Source of the DNA: Muribaculaceae bacterium
Lineage (GTDB): Bacteria; Bacteroidota; Bacteroidia; Bacteroidales; Muribaculaceae
Assembly: GCA_022510425.1 (NCBI GenBank)
Contig: JAFLTO010000010.1
Span: 1 to 64,000, forward strand
Reading direction: 5' to 3'
Length of the DNA stretch: 64,000 nt
Positions 29,467 to 39,029 of this stretch are shown here, one piece after another (the first letter of the stretch is position 1; every line of letters starts with the position of its first letter). The position numbers and the translations under genes are program-made. The notes under the pieces are model-generated. The model made no database searches, had not been told where the DNA came from, and saw only the letters and a program-made list of their open reading frames with translations.

Positions 29467-29571
29467 TCACCTCAGTTCGAAGATGATTGCAAGGGCTATG
29501 ATAGCTAAAACAGCGATTGAAACAATTATCCAAGTGAGCTTTTTCTTTTTTGAGTTGGTATTATTATCCAT
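29467..29571 (-). CDS. Putative 34-aa single-TM small protein
   Basis: Absent from the ORF track (below its length cutoff). Reverse-strand frame: MDNNTNSKKKKLTWIIVSIAVLAIIALAIIFELR*; basic N-terminus then one hydrophobic helix. Confidence 0.5.
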   Translation of the reverse strand: MDNNTNSKKKKLTWIIVSIAVLAIIALAIIFELR

Positions 29572-29659
29572 ATTTATTTCTTTTTGGAAATCCAGTTGGC
29601 AAAGTTAAGCAATTAACTATATGTTGTGCAACATATTTGGGGATTTTAATGGAAATTTA

Positions 29660-29691
29660 TTTGGTGGAGGAATTTTTCTGCCTTACCTTTG
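29660..29691 (+). promoter_or_regulatory. Bacteroidetes-type promoter upstream of a candidate sRNA
   Basis: TTTG (29660-29663) - 20 bp - TACCTTTG (29684-29691). Confidence 0.6.
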
Positions 29692-29697
29692 CAGTGA

Positions 29698-29795
29698 ACC
29701 TAAAGACAATCTTTTTTACCTTAAGATTAATTTTACCTGTAGAAACTTATAAAGGAGGGTGCGACCGACGAGGTTATCACCCTTCGTTTTTATTA
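29698..29795 (+). ncRNA. Candidate intergenic small RNA of about 100 nt (speculative)
   Basis: Promoter upstream; ends in the GGAGGGTG / CACCCTTC hairpin followed by GTTTTTATT; no ATG-initiated ORF inside. Confidence 0.35.
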
Positions 29796-29800
29796 TTTGG

Positions 29801-30517
29801 TTAAAACTGTATTGATTTGAAAAGATATTCTGCCATAAACCAGTCTTCAGGAGTGTCAAGATCTATGCTTCGTGATGCAGCCATTTCATAAGGCACGATT
29901 TTCTTGAATTTCGACATCGGCGATTTATAAAGCGATTCTGGTGTGATTACATATACTGCTCCATTGTATTCCCACACTTTGGGTGCATCTTGTCTTCTTG
30001 AGAACTGACCCTCTCCCTTAGAAAGATGAAGAAATCCGTTACTATTCATTTCGAAAAGATTGAAATAGGGATTGGCTTTTGATTCCTTCACGCTCACAGC
30101 CATATCGATTCCCGAATTCCATAGCCTAAGGGTGCCTTCTATATCTTCTAACGTGCGGAAAGGGGAAGTGGGTTGCAGAAGCACCACCTTTTCAAATTCA
30201 ATGCCGCGAATTTTATATTCATCGAGCACATGAAGTATCACAGAATAAGTTGAGGCTGTGTCTGAAGCAAGTTCAGCCGGTCGCATGAAAGGAATTTCTA
30301 AATTATGTCTTTCAGCTTCTGCCTTAATATCATTTGAATCAGTGGATACGAAAACAATATCATCAGGTTGTGCACAATTCAAAGCTTGTTTCACAGTTCT
30401 GCTCACAAGAGATTCGCCGCAAAAAGGTTTCAGGTTTTTATTTGGAATACCTTTGCTGCCACCTCGTGCAGGAATAAGCCACAGCGTTCTTCGGGATTCC
30501 TTTAAATGAGAAGCCAT
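29801..30517 (-). CDS. Acylneuraminate cytidylyltransferase-family protein (NeuA/PseF/LegF-like)
   Basis: LWLIPARGGSKGIPNKNLKPFCGESLVSRTVKQAL, VSTDSNDI, LLQPTSPFRTLEDI. Confidence 0.88.
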   Translation of the reverse strand: MASHLKESRRTLWLIPARGGSKGIPNKNLKPFCGESLVSRTVKQALNCAQPDDIVFVSTDSNDIKAEAERHNLEIPFMRPAELASDTASTYSVILHVLDEYKIRGIEFEKVVLLQPTSPFRTLEDIEGTLRLWNSGIDMAVSVKESKANPYFNLFEMNSNGFLHLSKGEGQFSRRQDAPKVWEYNGAVYVITPESLYKSPMSKFKKIVPYEMAASRSIDLDTPEDWFMAEYLFKSIQF

Positions 30518-30523
30518 GTCAGT

Positions 30524-31504
30524 TTATCTGTTGTAGATTCCGGGTTTATATTTGGCAAGGTGTGATGGCTCGCAGATCCAATTGATTGTTTTTTTTAGAC
30601 CCTCTTCTAAGCTCACTTGTGGAGACCATCCTGTTAGTTCTTTGATTCTTTTATTATCTCCAAGGAGACGGAACACCTCGCTTTTAGAAGGACGTAATCG
30701 TTCCGGATCTTTAATCCACTTCACATCTGCATCCATAAGATGAGCGATGGTATTAAACACGTTTTCCATTGAAATTTCTCTGCCGGTGGCAATGTTTATT
30801 TCCAACCCAGCAGTATTGGATGCCTGAGCAATATCAATGAATCCCCTGCAAGTATCTGTTACATAATTGAAATCACGAGTAGGAGAGAGGTCTCCCACTT
30901 TAATTTCTCTTATTCCCGAAGCAATTTGAGATATAATAGTAGGTATAATGGCCCTTGCACTTTGTCGTGGTCCATAGGTGTTGAAAGGACGTACTACAGT
31001 GACATCCAAATTGAAAGCGTTATAGAAACTGAGTGCTAAGGCATCAGCTCCAATTTTAGTGGCTGAATAGGGACTTTGAGGTTGCCTCGGATGCTTTTCG
31101 TCTATTGGTACATACCTGGCTGTGCCATACACTTCAGAAGTGGATGTGACGAGCAATTTTTGATGGCCATGCTCCCTGGCCGCCTGACACATATTCAGTG
31201 TGCCCTTGATATTGGTGTCGACGTATGAATCAGGAGCTATGTAACTGTATGGTATGGCTATAAGGGCAGCAAGATGGAAAACAGTATCTGCTCCTTCTGT
31301 GAATCGGCGGCAGAATTCAGGGTCGCGAACATCTCCGCTCCAGATATCGAGCCCTTTGTGAGGTGCTATTTCTTCGAGCCAACCCCAATTGTTGAAAGAA
31401 TTGTATTGGGAGAGAGCCCTTACATTGCAATCCCTTGCGAGAAGTGCTTCCACAAGGTGGCTTCCGATAAAACCATCAGCGCCGGTGACAGCTACGTTTT
31501 TCAT
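30524..31504 (-). CDS. NAD-dependent epimerase/dehydratase, LegB-like 4,6-dehydratase
   Basis: VTGADGFIGSHLVEALLARDCNVRALSQYNSFNNWGWLEE, TSTSEVYGTA, YSATKIGAD. Confidence 0.85.
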   Translation of the reverse strand: MKNVAVTGADGFIGSHLVEALLARDCNVRALSQYNSFNNWGWLEEIAPHKGLDIWSGDVRDPEFCRRFTEGADTVFHLAALIAIPYSYIAPDSYVDTNIKGTLNMCQAAREHGHQKLLVTSTSEVYGTARYVPIDEKHPRQPQSPYSATKIGADALALSFYNAFNLDVTVVRPFNTYGPRQSARAIIPTIISQIASGIREIKVGDLSPTRDFNYVTDTCRGFIDIAQASNTAGLEINIATGREISMENVFNTIAHLMDADVKWIKDPERLRPSKSEVFRLLGDNKRIKELTGWSPQVSLEEGLKKTINWICEPSHLAKYKPGIYNR

Positions 31505-32445
31505 TTAATGAACTGTGTGTCCGATTCTTTGAAAGAATGAAGGTGTCTACGCTTCTTTTCCTCGAAAATTTCAGAAATCTTAAAGAAAATGCCTGTTTCT
31601 TCCACGTCTCCGAATTCATGGTTTACCGCGGTTCCAAATACTTTCATCGTATGAGAAAGAGACATGTAAGCATTAACCAATGGAGGGATATTCCTGCCTA
31701 AGCTCCGTATGGTCTGGTTAAGAATTTTGTAGTCTTCACGAAAATCCTTTCCTGTGAAAAGCTTTTGTATATGTTCTGATTTGGCATCATTGGGAAGCTC
31801 TTCGAGAGGCCACACCAGTTTTTGGTCGTCGTGAAAATATTTATGCAGAAATCCCAGCAATATATCCCTGGCTTCTTTGCCGTAAGAGGGATACATGGTA
31901 ACTTTTCCAAAGAGATATTTTATTTGTGGATAAAGCACTGTCAATGCTCCGAGACCATCCCAAAGATTATCCAAAACATAAATAGCCTTTGTGTTGGATC
32001 GGGTGCTTTGATAGTCTATTGAGACAAAGGATCTGCCGAGCTCAAGGGTATTGGGGAGAAGTTCATTGAGAAATTTTTCGGAAAAACCGAACATATGGGA
32101 AGTGGCAATATTGGGGACATTATCCTTGAACTTTATATCCTCCCCTAAAATGAAACGATATCCCCCAACGATTTCTTTATCGTTTGGATCCCACACAATA
32201 AGTTGGCGACAAGGAGTTTCCATTGTGTCGAATTCATCGATATCGCACTCTAATCCTGTGCCTCCGCCGGCATCGCGGAATGCGATTTCTCGGAGCCTTC
32301 CGATTTCTTTCATGGTGTTGGGAGCGTTAAATGCATCCACCACATAGACTTCATTATCACCTTTATTGGCTTTCCGTAACAATCGTTGCGGAGTCAATTC
32401 GCTGATTATTAGGTCTCTATCTATGGGGTCTATGATTTTTTGCAT
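31501..32445 (-). CDS. GNAT-family N-acyltransferase (OlsB/GlsB-like lipid acyltransferase)
   Basis: EVYVVDAFNAPNTMKEIGRLREIAFRDAGGGTGLECDIDEFD, LELGRSFVSIDYQ. Confidence 0.65.
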   Translation of the reverse strand: MQKIIDPIDRDLIISELTPQRLLRKANKGDNEVYVVDAFNAPNTMKEIGRLREIAFRDAGGGTGLECDIDEFDTMETPCRQLIVWDPNDKEIVGGYRFILGEDIKFKDNVPNIATSHMFGFSEKFLNELLPNTLELGRSFVSIDYQSTRSNTKAIYVLDNLWDGLGALTVLYPQIKYLFGKVTMYPSYGKEARDILLGFLHKYFHDDQKLVWPLEELPNDAKSEHIQKLFTGKDFREDYKILNQTIRSLGRNIPPLVNAYMSLSHTMKVFGTAVNHEFGDVEETGIFFKISEIFEEKKRRHLHSFKESDTQFIK

Positions 32446-32565
32446 GCTCTTGGCTTATGAAAATCATCGGAATAGGTGCAAATTTAAGAAAAAAACTATA
32501 TCTCTCAAAAATAGACTTGAGATTAATAGCGTTAAATAATTATATAACCTCTAAAATAATAATAA

Positions 32566-32955
32566 ATGAAAAGAATAGGTGTGGCCATATGGCTGATGAT
32601 GGCTGTTTTTGTTGCGGTTTATGCTGCCGATAAAACAAAAGGTCAGATTAAATTTGAAGAAACCACATATGATTTCGGCAATATACGAGAAGACGGCGGT
32701 AAGGTGTCACATGAATTCACCTTCACCAATGAAGGCAGCGACCCCTTGAAAATCACGAGTGCTAAAGCCGAATGCGGATGCACCACACCGGAATATCCCA
32801 AGGAAGAAATCGCCCCGGGAGAAACAGGCATTATCAAAGTGACATATAATCCTTTGGGAAGGCCCGGAGGATTCACAAAAGTTATAACTGTGAGATGTAC
32901 CGGAAATCCGGGTAAAGTAAATCTAAAAATCAGGGGTACAGTCTTGCCTAAATAA
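32566..32955 (+). CDS. DUF1573 domain-containing secreted protein
   Basis: IKFEETTYDFGNIREDGGKVSHEFTFTNEGSDPLKITSAKAECGCTTPEYP. Confidence 0.88.
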   Translation: MKRIGVAIWLMMAVFVAVYAADKTKGQIKFEETTYDFGNIREDGGKVSHEFTFTNEGSDPLKITSAKAECGCTTPEYPKEEIAPGETGIIKVTYNPLGRPGGFTKVITVRCTGNPGKVNLKIRGTVLPK

Positions 32956-33016
32956 GGGAATTTCACTTTATTTCCTTATTTTTAATTAATTTTGCATTTG
33001 ATTCGGCATCTTTGAA

Positions 33017-34129
33017 TTGAATATGGAACATCCGGAGAACGATTCCCAATATAAAGGCTTGCAGGTGAATGCCGGGGTAATTTCACAGCCGGTCATCAAT
33101 CCTTATAAGAACAGAAGAAGGGCTGTTGCTCCTGCTCTGACTGTAAATGATTATGTGGAGGGTATACTTAAAGGTGATGTCAGCATTCTTGGTAGGGCTG
33201 TCACTTTAGTGGAAAGTACTGCAGAACAACATCAGTCGGTAGCCCAGGAAGTAATTGAGAAATGCTTGCCTTATTCCGGGAAATCCAGGAGAATTGGCAT
33301 CACAGGAGTGCCGGGAGCCGGTAAATCAACCTCTATAGATGTTTTTGGACTCCATGTCATCAGAAACGGTGGTAAACTGGCAGTGCTTGCCATCGATCCA
33401 AGCAGTGAACGTTCGAAAGGAAGCATCCTTGGTGACAAAACCAGAATGGAAAAACTTTCCCTTGAAAAAGATGCTTTCATTCGTCCTTCCCCTTCTGCCG
33501 GTTCATTAGGCGGAGTGGCAAGAAAAACCAGAGAAACAATTGTGCTATGCGAGGCAGCAGGATACGACAATATTTTTGTTGAGACTGTAGGTGTGGGTCA
33601 GAGTGAAACCGCCGTTCATTCCATGGTGGATTTTTTCTTGCTTATCCAGCTTGCCGGAACCGGTGATGAACTTCAGGGAATTAAAAGAGGCATCATGGAA
33701 ATGGCTGATGGTATAGTTATAAACAAAGCAGACGGCGACAATGTGGAAAGAGCAAAACTCGCTGCATCTCAGTTCAGGAATGCATTGTTTCTTTTCCCAC
33801 CTTCCCCGAGTAAATGGAAACCGGAAGTCATTACCTACAGCGGTTATTATGAATTAGGTATTGATATTGTCTGGGATATGATAGACAGATATTTCGCTTA
33901 TGTCAAAAAGACCGGTTATTTCGAGAGGAAAAGAAACGAGCAGGCGAAATACTGGATGATGGAAACTATCGATGAGCAGTTAAGAAATCATTTCTATTCT
34001 GTTCCTGAAGTTAGGGCACTTTTAGAACAGAAAGAACTCAGGGTGCTCAATAACGAGCAGTCGTCATTCACGGCCGCCAGAGATGTTCTGGAATGCTATT
34101 TTAAAAGTTTAAATAAGAAATCAGAATAA
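33017..34129 (+). CDS. meaB: Methylmalonyl-CoA mutase-associated GTPase MeaB
   Basis: IGITGVPGAGKSTSIDVFG, VLAIDPSSERSKGSILGDKTRM, VETVGVGQSE. Confidence 0.95.
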   Translation: MNMEHPENDSQYKGLQVNAGVISQPVINPYKNRRRAVAPALTVNDYVEGILKGDVSILGRAVTLVESTAEQHQSVAQEVIEKCLPYSGKSRRIGITGVPGAGKSTSIDVFGLHVIRNGGKLAVLAIDPSSERSKGSILGDKTRMEKLSLEKDAFIRPSPSAGSLGGVARKTRETIVLCEAAGYDNIFVETVGVGQSETAVHSMVDFFLLIQLAGTGDELQGIKRGIMEMADGIVINKADGDNVERAKLAASQFRNALFLFPPSPSKWKPEVITYSGYYELGIDIVWDMIDRYFAYVKKTGYFERKRNEQAKYWMMETIDEQLRNHFYSVPEVRALLEQKELRVLNNEQSSFTAARDVLECYFKSLNKKSE

Positions 34130-34171
34130 GGGATAAAGTAAAGGCAGGAAGAAATTAAGGATTTTCAGGAA

Positions 34172-35989
34172 ATGGCAAATAAACTTTGTGAAATAGTGCC
34201 TCGACACGCATTTTCCAGGAAGGATGATGAAGCCTATCGGTTTTGCTGGCGTAAGGAAGGAGAATGGATGAAAACTACCTGGGAAGAATTTAATGCGCAG
34301 ATTAATGTGGCGGCCCATGCATTGCCACAATTGGGTCTCCTCGAGAAAGACACTATTGCCATTTGTTCGCCTAATACCCCACAGATATTAATAGTGGAAT
34401 TCGGAGCCTTCAACAATCGCATAGCCGTGATCCCTATCTACTCCTCATCATCGCAAGAACAGTTTGATTTCATCGTAAATAATGGCGGTGCACGGGTATT
34501 GTTTGTAGGGGATTCCCATCAATATCCTTTAGCATATAATTATTGGAAAAAACATCCCCAAGACGTAGCCAAAATCATAGTATTTAAAAACGATGGTTTG
34601 GAACTTGAAAAAGATGATACTGTTTCTATCTATTGGGATGATTTCGTGAGATTGGGAATGGAGGCCTCAGAAGATGTTAAAAACGAGGTGAAGCGCAGAA
34701 GGGAAGAAGGACTTCCGGAAGATATGGCAACCTTGATTTATACATCGGGAACCACCGGGGAACCAAAAGGGGTGGCAATAACCCACTCAAATTATAATGC
34801 GGCAATGGCAGCTCATTTGGAACTATTGACCCAGGTTTCAGATAAAGACCTCTCTATGGCTTTTCTGCCTATGAGCCATATCCTTGAAAAGGCCTGGTGT
34901 TTCTTCTGTATGACCAAAGGTATCGCCATAGCGATTAATTACGATCCCAGAGTGATCCAAGACACTATCCATAACGTGCATCCCAACATTATGTGCTGCG
35001 TGCCCAGGTTTTGGGAAAAGGTATATGCCGGAGTCAAGGAAAAGATCGAGAAGATGGGTAAATTCCAAAGATCTCTGGTGAAAAGAGCAATAAAAATTGG
35101 TGAAAGGAGAAATCTGGAATATAAGAGACTCGGAAAGAAAGCTCCCTGGTGGCTTGAAAAGGAATATCAGTTCTGGGATTCAAGAATTTTCAGTAAAGTA
35201 AAAAAAGCCATTGGTATACCAAATCCGAATATGTTCCCTACAGCGGGAGCTCCGTTGAGCGACAGGATAGTGGAGTTTATGAGGGCCATCGGTGTGGATG
35301 TGGTGATTGGATATGGACTGAGCGAAACCACGGCCACAGTGAGCTTCTATCCCAATGTAGGTTATGAAATCGGAACTGTAGGTGTGCCATTGCCCGGTTT
35401 GAAAGTCAGAATAGACAAAAACGGGGAAATATTGGTGAAAGGAGACACTGTCACTCCGGGATATTACAAAAATCCGAAAGCTAACGAACAAGCATTTACC
35501 TCCGATGGATATTTCCGCACCGGTGATGCCGGATATTTCACAAGGGATGGGGCATTAGTGCTTACTGAAAGAGTGAAGGATTTGTTCAAGACTTCCAATG
35601 GTAAATATATAGCGCCTCAGATGCTTGAAAGCCGACTTGCTGAAAACAAATTTATAGATGAAGCGGCCGTGATAGGCGACCAACGAAAATATGTCACTGC
35701 TCTTATAGTTCCCAATCTTTCACAATTAAGAAAATGGGCGCAAAGCAAAGGTATTGAAGATCAAAGTGCCGACAGTCTTGCTAAAAATCCGGAAGCCATA
35801 GCTTTTATACAGTCTGAAATAAATAAAGTGCAGGAAGGTGTGGCTGAATACGAGAAGATAAAGAAGATCACCTTGTTGCCACATCATTTTTCCATTATGA
35901 ATGGTGAGGTGACCAACACCATGAAAGTGAGAAGACCAATCGTGGCAAAACGATATTCCAAAGAAATTGAAGCAATGTATACATCATGA
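34172..35989 (+). CDS. Long-chain acyl-CoA ligase (AMP-binding)
   Basis: ATLIYTSGTTGEPKGVAITHSN, GYGLSETTATVSF, GDAGYFTRDGALVLTERVKDLFKTSNGKYIAP. Confidence 0.94.
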   Translation: MANKLCEIVPRHAFSRKDDEAYRFCWRKEGEWMKTTWEEFNAQINVAAHALPQLGLLEKDTIAICSPNTPQILIVEFGAFNNRIAVIPIYSSSSQEQFDFIVNNGGARVLFVGDSHQYPLAYNYWKKHPQDVAKIIVFKNDGLELEKDDTVSIYWDDFVRLGMEASEDVKNEVKRRREEGLPEDMATLIYTSGTTGEPKGVAITHSNYNAAMAAHLELLTQVSDKDLSMAFLPMSHILEKAWCFFCMTKGIAIAINYDPRVIQDTIHNVHPNIMCCVPRFWEKVYAGVKEKIEKMGKFQRSLVKRAIKIGERRNLEYKRLGKKAPWWLEKEYQFWDSRIFSKVKKAIGIPNPNMFPTAGAPLSDRIVEFMRAIGVDVVIGYGLSETTATVSFYPNVGYEIGTVGVPLPGLKVRIDKNGEILVKGDTVTPGYYKNPKANEQAFTSDGYFRTGDAGYFTRDGALVLTERVKDLFKTSNGKYIAPQMLESRLAENKFIDEAAVIGDQRKYVTALIVPNLSQLRKWAQSKGIEDQSADSLAKNPEAIAFIQSEINKVQEGVAEYEKIKKITLLPHHFSIMNGEVTNTMKVRRPIVAKRYSKEIEAMYTS

Positions 35990-37101
35990 TAACGCAGGAA
36001 CAATATAAGGAAGCCACAGAACGCAAAGATGCTTTAAGGAGATATCTTGATATCGATAATAAAAGGATTGAGGTGGAGGAAGAAGAACTCCGCACCCATG
36101 TGGCCGATTTCTGGGACGACCGTGAAAAAGCCGAAGCACAGATGCGTAAAATTAAGGAACTTCATTTCTGGATTGATGAATATGAGGAACTCGAGAAAAT
36201 GACCGAAGAACTAACTTTGGCATTCGATTTTCTTAAAGAGGAACTTGTGACAGAAGATGAGATAGATGCATTATATGCCAAGCTGATTGATAAGATCGAG
36301 AAGTTGGAATTGCGCAACATGCTTCGAAGGGAGGAAGATAAATTAGGAGTTGTTCTGAAAATCAATTCCGGAGCGGGTGGCACAGAGAGTCAGGACTGGG
36401 CTCAGATGTTGATGCGGCTTTATCTTAGGTATGCGGAAAAACATGGGTACAAGACATCTGTCGCTCAACTTTTGGAAGGGGATGATGCCGGTATCAAATC
36501 AGTCACGATCAATATCGAAGGCGACTATGCCTACGGATTCCTAAAAAGCGAAAACGGAGTGCATAGACTTGTTCGTGTGAGTCCATACAATGCTCAAGGG
36601 AAACGTATGACATCTTTTGCATCAGTTTTTGTCACTCCCTTGGTTGATGACACTATTGAAATCAACGTGGAACCGGCAAGAGTCTCTTGGGATACTTTCC
36701 GCTCGGGAGGAGCCGGTGGTCAGAATGTGAACAAGGTTGAATCCGGTGTGCGTCTTCGTTATCAGTATAAGGATCCTTACACCGGCGAGGAGGAGGAAAT
36801 CCTTATTGAAAATACCGAGACACGCGACCAACCCAAGAATAAGGAAAATGCCATGCGTCAGCTCAAGTCAATCCTATATGACAAGGAATTGAAACACCGC
36901 ATGGAGGAACAGGCCAAAGTGGAGGCGGGTAAGAAAAAAATTGAATGGGGAAGTCAGATACGAAGTTATGTGTTCGACGACCGCCGTGTCAAGGATCATC
37001 GAACCAACCATCAGACTTCAGACGTGGGAGGTGTAATGGATGGTGAAATCGATGATTTCATCAAAGCTTATCTAATGGAATTCGCAGCCACAGAAGCATA
37101 A
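35986..37101 (+). CDS. prfB: Peptide chain release factor 2, single uninterrupted frame
   Basis: GSGGAGGQNVNKVESGVRL-type GGQ motif (SGGAGGQNVNKVES), EEEELRTHVADFWDD; the usual frameshift stop codon is absent. Confidence 0.96.
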   Translation: MITQEQYKEATERKDALRRYLDIDNKRIEVEEEELRTHVADFWDDREKAEAQMRKIKELHFWIDEYEELEKMTEELTLAFDFLKEELVTEDEIDALYAKLIDKIEKLELRNMLRREEDKLGVVLKINSGAGGTESQDWAQMLMRLYLRYAEKHGYKTSVAQLLEGDDAGIKSVTINIEGDYAYGFLKSENGVHRLVRVSPYNAQGKRMTSFASVFVTPLVDDTIEINVEPARVSWDTFRSGGAGGQNVNKVESGVRLRYQYKDPYTGEEEEILIENTETRDQPKNKENAMRQLKSILYDKELKHRMEEQAKVEAGKKKIEWGSQIRSYVFDDRRVKDHRTNHQTSDVGGVMDGEIDDFIKAYLMEFAATEA

Positions 37102-37106
37102 GGGAA

Positions 37107-37988
37107 ATGAAGCCGATAGTGTTTTCTACAGATCATAATTATGTGATGCCTACTTGTGTCACGATCCATTCCTTGCTACTTAATGCAAACCCTGGAGTAA
37201 ATTATGACATCTATATTATTATAGATCCTGATGTTACGGAGGAAGATAAAAATAAATTAAGAAAACAAGTAGAGGTTGATAACAAAGAAAGCGAAATAAA
37301 CTTTTTAGAGATAGGAGACACATTTGATTCCGGATTCGAGATCAGGGATATTTCAAGGGCTTGCTACAATCGTTTGATGATCCCTTGGCTTTTGCCACAA
37401 TATGATAAGGTGGTTTATAGCGATGTGGATATAATTTTCACGGGGAATATTTCAGAAGTATATGATACTAATTTAAACGATTCGCTTGTAGCCGGAATTG
37501 GTGGCAAGTCATGGACCAAAGGACTTATAAAAAAATACTTGGGTAAAATAGGTGCAGACCCAAGTGAATATATCAACAGCGGTTTTCTCTTAATCAATGC
37601 GAAAGCTCAGAGGGAAGAGAACCTGAAGCAAAAATATCTTGATCTTTCTAAGAAGAAATTCATATATCAAGACCAAGATATAATCAATTTAGTTTGTAAA
37701 GGAAGGATATCGAAGCTTCCGGAAATTTATAATGTGAATCCGGCCGAATATTATAAATATGCGCCCGGCAAACCAAAAGTGGTGCATTTTTTCGGATTTA
37801 AGCCATGGAATCATTTCACCTATAGTTGGATATTATGGTGGAACATATATGATAGTTCCATCGTATATGATGCCAATTATAACCATAAAATAAGCTCTGA
37901 AATTCTAAGATGGGATGCTGTGATTGATACAAAGAAAAAGGCGCTAAAACAGAAACTTAGGTTTATGCAGCAATATTTCAAAGCTTAA
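37107..37988 (+). CDS. Glycosyltransferase family 8
   Basis: MKPIVFSTDHNYVMPTCVTIHSLL, VVYSDVDIIF, YINSGFLLIN. Confidence 0.92.
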   Translation: MKPIVFSTDHNYVMPTCVTIHSLLLNANPGVNYDIYIIIDPDVTEEDKNKLRKQVEVDNKESEINFLEIGDTFDSGFEIRDISRACYNRLMIPWLLPQYDKVVYSDVDIIFTGNISEVYDTNLNDSLVAGIGGKSWTKGLIKKYLGKIGADPSEYINSGFLLINAKAQREENLKQKYLDLSKKKFIYQDQDIINLVCKGRISKLPEIYNVNPAEYYKYAPGKPKVVHFFGFKPWNHFTYSWILWWNIYDSSIVYDANYNHKISSEILRWDAVIDTKKKALKQKLRFMQQYFKA

Positions 37989-38004
37989 CATGCTATAGAG
38001 TTTT

Positions 38005-38931
38005 ATGATAGACTATAGGAAAATATTGGGTACAAGGAAGTTCAGGATGTCAGTCTTGAGTCTATTATCCTGGGTTCCGGACAGATTTATGCTAAGGATC
38101 CAATATTTGATGCAGACCGGGGAGAGGCTACATTTAAAAAATCCCATAAAATTCAATGAATTTATCCAATTATATAAGCTCCATTATAAGAATCCTTTGA
38201 TGCATAAATGTGTCGACAAGTTTGAGGCGAGGGAATTTATAAAGGAGCGTGGATTGGAATCATTTTTGGTACCTCTCATTGGTGTTTATGACTCCGTCGA
38301 GGAAATAGATTTCAAAGGATTGCCTGATAAATTTGTAGTAAAGACAACCGACGGAGGCGGCTCTGTAGAAGTTAAGGTAGTTCATGAAAAGGGGAAAGAG
38401 GATTTAGAGAAGTTAAGAAAAGAACTACAGGAATGGATGAAATTTCCGAAGCCACGCAAACATATCGGTAGGGAATGGGCCTATGAAAATGACTATCCAC
38501 GCCGTATTATAATAGAGGAGCTACTTGAAAATAATGATGGTAATCCTGATATCGATGATTTTAAATTCTTTTGTTTCGGGGGAAAGTACAAAGTACTCGA
38601 ATGGCATAAAGACCGTAATACAAACCACAGTGCCGCTCACTATGATGAGAACCTGAATTTTCTTCCGGAATTTTATACTTACAAAGTGATGCACAAAGAC
38701 CATCCCTTGCCGGATAATATCGGAGAGATGGTTAAGATAGCAGAAAAATTGTCGGAAGGTTTTCCATTTGTCAGGGTAGATTTATATAATGTGAACGGAA
38801 AGATATATTTTGGAGAAATGACTTTCTATCCTGCATCAGGTTATTTCGTCTATCGTCCCGAAGAAATAAATACATGGCTCGGTTCTTTCTTTAAAGATCT
38901 TAACCATGAATTCATTGCGCGCCCAAAATAG
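38005..38931 (+). CDS. TupA-like ATP-grasp family protein
   Basis: LPDKFVVKTTDGGGSV, PRRIIIEELLENNDGNPDIDDFKFFCFGGKYKVLEWHKDR, FGEMTFYPASG. Confidence 0.87.
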   Translation: MIDYRKILGTRKFRMSVLSLLSWVPDRFMLRIQYLMQTGERLHLKNPIKFNEFIQLYKLHYKNPLMHKCVDKFEAREFIKERGLESFLVPLIGVYDSVEEIDFKGLPDKFVVKTTDGGGSVEVKVVHEKGKEDLEKLRKELQEWMKFPKPRKHIGREWAYENDYPRRIIIEELLENNDGNPDIDDFKFFCFGGKYKVLEWHKDRNTNHSAAHYDENLNFLPEFYTYKVMHKDHPLPDNIGEMVKIAEKLSEGFPFVRVDLYNVNGKIYFGEMTFYPASGYFVYRPEEINTWLGSFFKDLNHEFIARPK

Positions 38932-39029
38932 GCTTTTCAATATCTAAAAAATTTATAATTGATTAATGAAGCTTTAAACCCGTAATTGCGTTCAGTTGTT
39001 ATATTTATAAAAATATAAAACAGACAATT

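Noticed and set aside
36036-36054. Active programmed frameshift in prfB
   Set aside because: No in-frame stop is present and the gene is a single ORF, so no shift is needed; reported only as a fossil.
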